A DNA stretch of 22,197 bases from CAYVTD01 sp964577665 (GTDB lineage: Bacteria > Bacteroidota > Ignavibacteria > Kapaibacteriales > UBA2268). The stretch is taken from the NCBI GenBank assembly GCA_964577665.1, contig CAZOBD010000061.1:1-22197 (forward strand). Direction: 5' to 3'. The notes beneath the pieces were generated by a model, which made no database searches, was not told the DNA's origin, and saw only the letters and a list, made by a program, of their open reading frames with translations. Every line of letters begins with the position of its first letter. The first letter of the stretch is position 1. Positions 7,085-14,033 of the stretch are shown piece by piece. Made by a program: the position numbers and the translations under genes.

Positions 7085-8029
7085 ATGGAGAACGACAGAT
7101 TGCCCGGCAGGGAAGGACTTGCCGCAGAAAAAACCTTCTACAATTTAAAACAAGCCCTCGAAAACAAAAACCAAGTATTCAAGCTCGACCTTCACTACAA
7201 GCAGCTAGATGAATTTCCCGAAGAGATTTTGCTCTTTCCTAACCTCTGCGAACTTTTATTAATAAACAACAAAATATCCCGTATCCCCGAAGATATCGAC
7301 AAGCTGCAAAATCTTAAAAAGCTGGAGATAAGCGGCAATAAGCTCACCGCCTTGCCTGAATCAATAGGCGCCCTTCAAAATTTGCATACTCTTATGCTTA
7401 GCTGGAATGAACTTTCGGCGCTGCCGCTATCAATTGGAAATCTGTATAAACTTGAATGGTTTGCCGCAAATAACAATCATTTAAGAAGAATACCCGAAAG
7501 TATCGGAAATTTATCAAATCTCCAGTCGCTTGTAATCAGCGACAATGAACTCGAATCACTGCCGGAAAGCATCTGCAGCCTCAGCAATCTAAAAAAACTT
7601 CGTATTTCGGGCAATAAGATTGCATTACTTCCTGAGTGCATAGGCAGCCTGACTGAGCTAATAAAACTTGAAGCCCATGACAATATGATAACTTCCCTGC
7701 CTGAAAGCATTGGCGAAATGAAAAAACTCCAGAAATTAAGGCTGTACAACAATCTTTTAACAGAACTCCCCGAGTCAATCGGCGGTCTTTCTTCACTTCA
7801 AAAACTTCTTTTATATGAAAACGAGCTGAAATATCTGCCGGAAAGCATAGGCAGGCTCTCAAAGCTGGAAGAGTTCGACCTCCGCATGAACGATTTGAAA
7901 TCTCTTCCCGAAAGCATAAAGGATTTGCTTAATCTTGATTATCTCGATCTCGGTAAAAATTATTTCGACCAGGAAGAAAAAACACAGATTCAAATGTCTC
8001 TTTCCAACACTCGAATCGTTTGGAATTAA
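7085..8029 (+). CDS. Leucine-rich-repeat protein, cytoplasmic
   Basis: A 314-residue protein made almost wholly of 23-residue leucine-rich repeats. Ten perfect-length repeats run from residue 65 to 294 with the pattern LPESIGxLxxLxxLxLxxNxL, preceded by a divergent capping repeat (about 33-64) and followed by a 20-residue tail. No signal peptide or membrane segment is present, so it should act in the cytoplasm as a protein-binding scaffold; the partner is unknown. The start at 7085 has GGGGAGA 7 bases upstream. A TAnnTTTG box (TATTTTTG, 7066-7073) lies so close that a transcript from it would keep almost no leader, so the promoter may be elsewhere in the 112-base divergent spacer. A hairpin follows the gene at 8085-8119. 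Confidence 0.9.
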   Translation: MENDRLPGREGLAAEKTFYNLKQALENKNQVFKLDLHYKQLDEFPEEILLFPNLCELLLINNKISRIPEDIDKLQNLKKLEISGNKLTALPESIGALQNLHTLMLSWNELSALPLSIGNLYKLEWFAANNNHLRRIPESIGNLSNLQSLVISDNELESLPESICSLSNLKKLRISGNKIALLPECIGSLTELIKLEAHDNMITSLPESIGEMKKLQKLRLYNNLLTELPESIGGLSSLQKLLLYENELKYLPESIGRLSKLEEFDLRMNDLKSLPESIKDLLNLDYLDLGKNYFDQEEKTQIQMSLSNTRIVWN

Positions 8030-8084
8030 CTGTGAAAATCCTTAGAGCAATAAAATTTTATCAGTAATTATCAGTCTATTATGT

Positions 8085-8119
8085 CAAATGCCCGACATTT
8101 TCAGTATGCCGGGCATTTG
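8085..8119 (+). terminator. Hairpin between the LRR gene and rnr
   Basis: CAAATGCCCGACA (8085-8097) pairs with TGCCGGGCATTTG (8107-8119), a 13-bp stem with one mismatch and a 9-base loop, followed by TATTTAAAAAAATG. The T-tract is weak. It ends 11 bases before the annotated RNase R start, so it could act as a terminator for the LRR gene or as structure in the rnr leader. The core resembles the GATGTCCGG hairpin family. Confidence 0.6.
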
Positions 8120-8130
8120 TATTTAAAAAA

Positions 8131-10308
8131 ATGAAATATTATTACGAAATGAATCACAACAGAACCATGGACAAAGAAAAGACTACCGAAAAGCTTTTAC
8201 ACTTATTCAGAAATACAGCGGAACCGCTGCAGTTGAAAAACATTTCCCGCGAGATGGGTTTCAAATCCAACACCGAAGAATACCAGCAGCTTAAAATTAT
8301 TTTAAACGACCTTGTGCAGAAAAATGTGCTTGAGAAGTCAACCCGAAGACGCTATATGCTGAAAGACCTTTCCCCCAGTGAAAAGATAAAAGGCGTTATC
8401 CGAATAGAAAACGAGAAGGGAATTGTCTATACAAACATTTCGGAATTACCGAAAATTATCGTGAAACGTAATAATCTTGCTACGGCTCTTGACGGCGACG
8501 AAGTGCTGGTAAACCTTTTTGCACTCAGACAAAACAAAAAGCCGAGGGGAGAAGTAGTGCAAATCCTTAACCGCTCAAAGGAAAGTATTATAGGCAGAAT
8601 TGAACATGAAGACGGATTTTATTTTCTTGTGCCTATCGAGGAAAAGCATTATCTCGATTTTTTGATTCATCCGCAAAAAACCAAAGGAGCAAAAGAAGGT
8701 GACAAGGCAGCCGCAAAGCTGATAAACTGGGATGATCCCAACAAGCTTCCCGTAGCTGAAGTGGTGGATATTATCGGAAGATCCGGCAAACCGGCAGTTG
8801 AATTCGAATCGGTTATCCGTGAGTTCAATCTGCCGGAAGGTTTTGAAAAAAATATTGAAAGCGAAGCGGAAAACATACCTGCAAAAATTCCCGATCAGGA
8901 AATAAAACGCAGGCTTGATTTCAGAAAAGAAGAAATTATTACAATTGATCCGTTTGACGCCAAAGACTTTGATGACGCATTGTCGCTGAAGTTTTTAGAT
9001 AACGGGAATTATTATTTAGGCGTTCATATCGCGGATGTTAGTTATTATGTGCGCGGCGAATCTTTACTGGACGAAGAAGCCTTAGCGCGGGGAAACAGCA
9101 TTTATCTGGTTGACCGGGTCATACCAATGCTGCCGGAAAAGCTTTCAAACAACGTATGCTCGCTCCGCCCGAATGAAGACAGACTTGCTTATTCGGTGTT
9201 TATGGAGATTTCGCCGAGGGGCGCGCTGAAAGATTATCAAATTGTGGAAACGGTCATAAACAGCAAGCGGCGCTTTACTTATGAAGAAGTGCAGGAGATA
9301 ATTGATACTAAAGAAGGTGATAAGAAAGACCTTATTTTGGCGCTGCACGGGCTTGCCGCAATGCTGCGTAAAAAACGCATGAGACAGGGGCTCGACATCG
9401 AAACATTGGAAGTGAAGTTCATTCTCGATGAAAACAAATACCCCGTCGATGCAGTTTTGAAATCGGGTACTCCTGCCAATAATCTCGTAGAAGAATGTAT
9501 GCTCATGGCAAATAAAACTGTTGCCCAACATGCAGGCAGTCTTACAAAAAAATTCCGCCTCCGAAAAAAAATTCCTTTCCTTTATCGTGTACATGACCTG
9601 CCGAACAAAGACAAAATCAAGAATGTCATTGATATTTCCAATATGTTAGGCTACAAAATCACAAAGAAGAAACTCGAGAAAAAGGATATAAACAATCTCT
9701 TACATAAAGTAAAAGACAAACCGGAGAAATACATAATCAATCAGATGCTCCTCCGCTCCATGGCAAAAGCAGAATATTCAAGCGAAAATATAGGTCATTA
9801 CGGACTCGGGTTTAAAGATTACACACACTTTACCTCGCCGATACGCCGCTATCCCGACCTGATAGTGCATCGGCTTCTGAAAGAATATACCGCCGCAAAT
9901 AAAATCAGCAAAGAGAAGTTAATGACTATGGACGCCGTTTTGGAGGAAATAGGAGAACACTGTACAGGCATGGAAAGGCTCGCACAGGAATGCGAGCGCG
10001 CATCAAATAAACTTACTCAGGCAGTAATGGCAGACAGGCATATCGGAGACGAATTTAACGCCACTATATCGGGTATTACAGGCTTTGGCATGTTCATTAT
10101 CATGGATGACATTCACGCTGAAGGCTTAGTGCACATGCGGGATTTAAACGATGATTATTACATTTATGACGAAAAGAATTTCCGGCTCATCGGCAAGCGT
10201 TACAAGAGAATATTCCGCATAGGTAAAAGGGTCAGAGTAAGAATAATCAAAGTTAACATTGAGAAACGAAGAATAGACCTGGAATTTTTAGAGGATATTA
10301 AGGAGTAA
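8131..10308 (+). CDS. rnr: Ribonuclease R
   Basis: A 725-residue 3'-5' exoribonuclease that degrades structured RNA processively. Domains in order: winged-helix (about 15-75), two cold-shock domains (about 85-235), the RNB catalytic domain (about 255-600) and a C-terminal S1 domain (about 640-722). The RNB active site reads IDPFDAKDFDDA, giving Asp273, Asp279, Asp281 and Asp282 as the magnesium ligands. The basic C-terminal tail of the E. coli enzyme is absent, so it is shorter than that protein (813 residues). The start is uncertain: ATG at 8131, 8149 or 8167 all lack a Shine-Dalgarno, and the winged-helix begins after the third. I keep the longest. It follows the LRR gene after 101 bases containing a hairpin, and an intrinsic terminator follows at 10335-10370. 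Confidence 0.93.
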   Translation: MKYYYEMNHNRTMDKEKTTEKLLHLFRNTAEPLQLKNISREMGFKSNTEEYQQLKIILNDLVQKNVLEKSTRRRYMLKDLSPSEKIKGVIRIENEKGIVYTNISELPKIIVKRNNLATALDGDEVLVNLFALRQNKKPRGEVVQILNRSKESIIGRIEHEDGFYFLVPIEEKHYLDFLIHPQKTKGAKEGDKAAAKLINWDDPNKLPVAEVVDIIGRSGKPAVEFESVIREFNLPEGFEKNIESEAENIPAKIPDQEIKRRLDFRKEEIITIDPFDAKDFDDALSLKFLDNGNYYLGVHIADVSYYVRGESLLDEEALARGNSIYLVDRVIPMLPEKLSNNVCSLRPNEDRLAYSVFMEISPRGALKDYQIVETVINSKRRFTYEEVQEIIDTKEGDKKDLILALHGLAAMLRKKRMRQGLDIETLEVKFILDENKYPVDAVLKSGTPANNLVEECMLMANKTVAQHAGSLTKKFRLRKKIPFLYRVHDLPNKDKIKNVIDISNMLGYKITKKKLEKKDINNLLHKVKDKPEKYIINQMLLRSMAKAEYSSENIGHYGLGFKDYTHFTSPIRRYPDLIVHRLLKEYTAANKISKEKLMTMDAVLEEIGEHCTGMERLAQECERASNKLTQAVMADRHIGDEFNATISGITGFGMFIIMDDIHAEGLVHMRDLNDDYYIYDEKNFRLIGKRYKRIFRIGKRVRVRIIKVNIEKRRIDLEFLEDIKE

Positions 10309-10334
10309 TTAAGCAAGCCCCGCAAATCTTTTTC

Positions 10335-10370
10335 TTCCACTTAATTGTTTGTGGAAAAATTTTTTTTTCT
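10335..10370 (+). terminator. Intrinsic terminator after rnr
   Basis: TTCCAC (10335-10340) pairs with GTGGAA (10351-10356) around a 10-base loop and is followed by an A-run and a long T-tract (10360-10368). It is placed 26 bases after the rnr stop. Confidence 0.65.
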
Positions 10371-10373
10371 TTT

Positions 10374-10434
10374 CATCTCATTCCCAAACTCCGATTTGGG
10401 AATGTACTTTTATTTCAAAACTCCGATTTGCATT
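10374..10434 (+). repeat. 61-bp double-hairpin repeat, copy 1
   Basis: Matches 10623-10683 over 61 bases with three substitutions. The first half forms a 9-bp hairpin (ATTCCCAAA / TTTGGGAAT) and the second half a weaker one (CAAA / TTTG). Both loops read ACTCCGA or very close to it. Confidence 0.85.
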
Positions 10435-10467
10435 AACTCTCAAATAATCATCCCCTTGTGTGATTTC

Positions 10468-10578
10468 CCGAATCATGGGTGTTTCATCTGCTTATTTTAA
10501 GCCCCACCCTAACCCTCCCCAAAAGGGAGGGAACTACATAGTTAGGCTCCCTCCCCTTGGGGAGGGCCGGGGTGGGGT
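10468..10578 (-). repeat. Dispersed G-rich repeat element, copy B, fused to a 78-bp palindrome
   Basis: 10468-10520 is the reverse complement of the element at 7-59. From 10501 to 10578 the sequence forms a large inverted repeat: a C-rich arm with CCCCACCCT and CCCTCCCC, a short middle, and a G-rich arm with GGGGAGGG and GGGGTGGGG. In RNA this would give a very stable hairpin between the convergent rnr and FN3 genes, so it could block read-through in either direction. The left end of the window begins inside a related G-rich arm. Confidence 0.8.
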
Positions 10579-10622
10579 ATCTTCAGGTTTTTCATTTACA
10601 TTACGTTTTTTAAGTTTTTTAG

Positions 10623-10683
10623 CATCTCATTCCCAAACTCCGATTTGGGAATGTGCTTATATTTCAAAACTCCGTTTTGCATT
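10623..10683 (+). repeat. 61-bp double-hairpin repeat, copy 2
   Basis: Second copy of 10374-10434, in the same orientation 249 bases away. Here the second hairpin is stronger (CAAAA / TTTTG around CTCCG). The two copies flank the G-rich palindrome at 10468-10578. Confidence 0.85.
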
Positions 10684-10690
10684 CCGTTTC

Positions 10691-10705
10691 AGATGCCGGA
10701 CATCT
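10691..10705. repeat. Short palindrome AGATGCCGGACATCT, GATGTC family
   Basis: AGATG and CATCT flank CCGGA. It lies 8 bases downstream of the stop codon of the minus-strand FN3 gene and matches arms seen at 3441-3473. It is probably a remnant of, or part of, that gene's termination hairpin. Confidence 0.45.
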
Positions 10706-10713
10706 TACCGAAT

Positions 10714-13617
10714 CTATTTTATAAATACTATCCTATTTACAACCCTTTTATCCCCTGCCTGAAGTGAATACCAGTAAACGCCGCTTTGCAGATTCTCGGG
10801 AGTCCAGTTTATGTTATAACTTCCTGCGTTGAGCATACCCTCTTTTAGAACGGCAATTTCCTGACCCAGTGCATTTTTTATTGACAGCCTTACATTCTCT
10901 GCCGTGGCCGTTTTGAAAGAGATTTGAGTGGAATTTGTAAACGGATTCGGGTAAACATTTACGTTGAAATAATCCGCGGGAACATTTTTTACACCTGAAG
11001 GATCCCAAGTTTTGAAGTTCCAAATATCCGACCAGGGTCCCTCGCTTATGCTGTTTTTAGCTTTTACCCGCCAATAATAGGTTGTAAGGGGCTGTAAATT
11101 CAGCACATAAGTTTTAATGTCATAAACAGCCTGCTTTTCACTGACTATCTGAGTGAAATTCTGATCTTCGGCAAGCTGGAAATGATAAGATGTGGCTTTA
11201 TCAACACTTTCCCATGTAAACTCAAGATCAACCGGGTTTTCATCACTATTATTATTAGGACTTACCAAAACTACTTTATCTGTTACTGTCTCCTCCGTAG
11301 TAGTAAACTCCCATTTATCTGTCCATGCGCTCTTGCCTGCTTCGTTGCTTGCAGAAACACGCCAGAAAAATGTTTTATTATACTCTGTTGTGGTAAATGT
11401 GTATGATGTTTCAGTCAGATTGTTAATATCTACAATCGGATTGGCAAAATCAATTTTATCGGAAACCTGAAGATGATAATTATCAGCGCTGCTTACTTCC
11501 GACCAGACCAATACAATAGTCAGAGGCTGCTGTTCGCTTTCGTCGGGAGGCGAAATCAAATCGGGAGTTTTTGGACCTTTTTTGCCGGTAGTAAACTGCC
11601 ATACCACGGACCATTCGCTGACTCCTTCACTGTTGATGGCATTCAGTCTCCAGTAATAGGTTGTTTCCTCGGCAAACTCGCCGATTATAATGGAATTAGC
11701 TTCAATACCCGACTCGCTGAAAAATAGATTGTTAAACGCGGGATCAGTGGCTATTTGTATGGAATATTTTGTTGCCGTGGGTTCCTGCTGCCAGATAAAG
11801 CCGATATTCAAAGGCTGTTTCACGGCATTATTCTGTGGATATACAGGGTTTGGCGGGGGAAGTACTGTTTTGAAAACTCTTTTTTCCGACCATGTGCTTG
11901 GGCATGAATTATACATAGACTTCACGCGCCACCAGTAATTCGTGTTAAAGCCGTCAAGGTTAATGTCAAGAGTAAACCCGGATAAACCTTCTTCCTCTAT
12001 CAGAACATTTGAAAAATTCTCGTCAGCAGCTACCTGCACGGTATATGATGCTCCGGGCTGAGTCTGCTCCCAGCGGATAGTTGTCTGCCTTGGTACGCCT
12101 GCCTGTCCGTCATCGGGATCGGCTAATCTCGGCTTATGTATAGTTGATGTAAATGAGTTTGGCGGGGGCCAGGCTCCGAAGTTTCCTCCGTCGTCCCCCC
12201 GGACACGCCAGTAATATGTTTTCAATTCATCGGGAACTTCTGCATAAACAGATGTGCCCATAATATCTTCTATTTCCACGGCAATATTTTCGAATGACTC
12301 ATCTTCTGCTATCTGGATGCGGTAAGTTTGTGCTCCGGTTACTTCTTTCCAGTGATATTCGTTATTAATAGCAACGCACGTTTCTTCATCAACCGGTGCA
12401 AGAAGAGTAGTGGAATGGTACTCCGTTTTAAAATGATATACCGATGACCATTGAGTTTCACAGTTAGGATAATAAGCTTTCACTCTCCAGTAAAAAATAT
12501 CATTGTTATCCAAAGGCGCTTCGAGATTGAAAGTATTAGAATTATGTCCTCCCACATCAAGTACCGTTACTGTCGTACTGAATGAATCATCAAGGGCAAT
12601 CTGCAAGTCATAAGTTTGTGCGGGAATACCCACATACCAGCTAAGGTAACTGTCCACGGGAACGCCGATTTCATTCTGTGCAGGTGTCATGGGAACAGGT
12701 TCGGGTTCAATTGTTTTAAATGAATAAGTTTCAGACCAGCCGCTTGTGCACTGAGTAAACGAGGAACTTACCCTCCAGTAATAAATTGTTCCTTTCTTTG
12801 GAAGAGAAACCGTATAAGAAGAACTGCTTATCTGAGAAACATCAACTGTTGTGTTAGAGAAATTTTCGTATTCGGATACCTGCAGCCGGTAAGATTGAGC
12901 AAAGCTGTCCGTTGTCCAGCTTAATTCCGGAGTTGTAGGTACACAAACGCTCAGATTATCAGGCATCAGCAGTTCAGGCGGATTAGACAAGCTTCTCAGG
13001 TGGTTAGGCTCTGACCAGTCGGATTCACAGTTAGCGAAAATTGCTTTCACTCTCCAGTAATAATCAGTACCGTTCTGAGGCAGTGTCCATGTATATGAAG
13101 ACTGAGCAATGTTAGTCTCGTAATGAATTGGCTCGGTGAAAGTTGCCGATTCGCTTACCTGAAACTCATAAGCAATAACATCTGCAAGAGATTCCCAATC
13201 AAAAGCGGTTTCGCCTGACTGGCACTTATCTCCGTCTTCGGGGGATGTCAGTTCGGGAGGAAGATATCTGGTAAGGAAACCTGCCGTCTCTGACATGGCT
13301 GTTGAATTGTCCGTAAAAGTAGCGCTGACACGCCAGAAATAAAGTGTATTGTATGCAGGAAGCGTAAGAGATATAACCGTTTCGGTCAATCCGGTTATAT
13401 CATGTACATGATTAGAAAAAGCGGCGTTTCTTGCCACTTCTATCCTGTATCTAACTGCTTCATCAGGCTGAGACCATGTAAAATTAACTTCCTTTTCGAT
13501 ACAATCATCTTGATCTTCAGGATGCAGCAGAACAGGAGGAGAGCCTGCATTCATAACTGATGCGGCAATTAGTAAAAACAACAAAGTTAATGCATGTAAA
13601 ACATTCTTTTTTTGCAT
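10714..13617 (-). CDS. Secreted nine-module FN3-like protein with T9SS sorting domain
   Basis: A 967-residue surface or secreted protein. A signal peptide (about 1-25) is followed by nine ~93-residue fibronectin type III-like modules, each with the pattern LxxP, FxW, YxxQVAxxxxF, YYWRV and WSxxxxFxT. The last ~85 residues (VYPNPFTNSTQ onward, ending VFIK) are a type A T9SS sorting domain. No catalytic domain is seen, so binding or adhesion is the likely role. Eight cysteines occur, all in modules 1-6 and none in modules 7-9. Modules 2 and 3 have one near the start and one before the WS motif; modules 1, 4, 5 and 6 have one each. I chose the ATG at 13617, which has GAGGGA 6 bases upstream, over an in-frame TTG four codons earlier. 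A TAnnTTTG box lies at 13743-13750. Confidence 0.9.
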   Translation of the reverse strand: MQKKNVLHALTLLFLLIAASVMNAGSPPVLLHPEDQDDCIEKEVNFTWSQPDEAVRYRIEVARNAAFSNHVHDITGLTETVISLTLPAYNTLYFWRVSATFTDNSTAMSETAGFLTRYLPPELTSPEDGDKCQSGETAFDWESLADVIAYEFQVSESATFTEPIHYETNIAQSSYTWTLPQNGTDYYWRVKAIFANCESDWSEPNHLRSLSNPPELLMPDNLSVCVPTTPELSWTTDSFAQSYRLQVSEYENFSNTTVDVSQISSSSYTVSLPKKGTIYYWRVSSSFTQCTSGWSETYSFKTIEPEPVPMTPAQNEIGVPVDSYLSWYVGIPAQTYDLQIALDDSFSTTVTVLDVGGHNSNTFNLEAPLDNNDIFYWRVKAYYPNCETQWSSVYHFKTEYHSTTLLAPVDEETCVAINNEYHWKEVTGAQTYRIQIAEDESFENIAVEIEDIMGTSVYAEVPDELKTYYWRVRGDDGGNFGAWPPPNSFTSTIHKPRLADPDDGQAGVPRQTTIRWEQTQPGASYTVQVAADENFSNVLIEEEGLSGFTLDINLDGFNTNYWWRVKSMYNSCPSTWSEKRVFKTVLPPPNPVYPQNNAVKQPLNIGFIWQQEPTATKYSIQIATDPAFNNLFFSESGIEANSIIIGEFAEETTYYWRLNAINSEGVSEWSVVWQFTTGKKGPKTPDLISPPDESEQQPLTIVLVWSEVSSADNYHLQVSDKIDFANPIVDINNLTETSYTFTTTEYNKTFFWRVSASNEAGKSAWTDKWEFTTTEETVTDKVVLVSPNNNSDENPVDLEFTWESVDKATSYHFQLAEDQNFTQIVSEKQAVYDIKTYVLNLQPLTTYYWRVKAKNSISEGPWSDIWNFKTWDPSGVKNVPADYFNVNVYPNPFTNSTQISFKTATAENVRLSIKNALGQEIAVLKEGMLNAGSYNINWTPENLQSGVYWYSLQAGDKRVVNRIVFIK

Positions 13618-13742
13618 ATCGTCCCTCAATTATTTTTTTTAAATAATTATTATAAATTTCGTTTTCACTTAAAGCAATGACGTAATCACTTAATATTTCT
13701 TTGAAAAATCAAGTTCAAAAGAATCGACGCTTTAAAAAAAAG

Positions 13743-13750
13743 CAAATATA
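13743..13750 (-). promoter_or_regulatory. Candidate Bacteroidota-type -7 box for the FN3 gene
   Basis: Reads TATATTTG on the minus strand, matching TAnnTTTG, about 126 bases upstream of the chosen FN3 start. The -33 region is only T-rich. The surroundings are very AT-rich, so a chance match is possible. Confidence 0.35.
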
Positions 13751-13832
13751 TTAAATAAATTTAAAAAATTAACGTTATAGTTGATATTACGTTTATATTA
13801 GCTAAATGTTGGCTTTTCTGAGTATTTTATCA

Positions 13833-13858
13833 ATCACTGCATATTATCACTGCATATT
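13833..13858 (+). repeat. Perfect 13-bp tandem duplication
   Basis: ATCACTGCATATT occurs twice in a row (13833-13845 and 13846-13858) in the ftsH upstream region. It could be a paired regulatory site or a simple slippage duplication. Confidence 0.8.
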
Positions 13859-14033
13859 TTTAAAAAATGCTTTTAGATTGAATCTGCCTTTAGATTTTTA
13901 ATTGTACATATTTTTTCACCTATAATGTTTTTAAGATACTTAATGATTCTCAATTCAAACTTAATCGCAAAGTATTACGTCTAATGAAACAAATTGATTA
14001 TTAGAAAATAAAGTTTATGGAGCAGTTTAAAGG

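Larger units (their letters stand above)
13618..14033. other. Divergent intergenic region between the FN3 gene and ftsH
   Basis: 416 AT-rich bases carrying promoters for both directions. It holds the TATATTTG box on the minus strand, a 13-bp tandem duplication (13833-13858), and TATAAT at 13921-13926 without a well-placed -35. No gene is supported apart from a six-codon mini-ORF at 14017-14037 overlapping the ftsH start. Confidence 0.6.

Noticed and set aside
10460..10762. Open frame of 100 codons on the plus strand
   Set aside because: It runs through the G-rich palindrome and the 61-bp repeat and into the 3' end of the FN3 gene on the other strand. There is no ribosome site and no protein-like composition.
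13618..13629. Upstream TTG start for the FN3 protein
   Set aside because: The AGG codon after it is part of the ribosome site GAGGGA that serves the ATG at 13617.
13902..13926. Sigma70-like TTGTAC and TATAAT before ftsH
   Set aside because: The spacing is 13 bases, too short. TATAAT alone is expected by chance in such AT-rich DNA.
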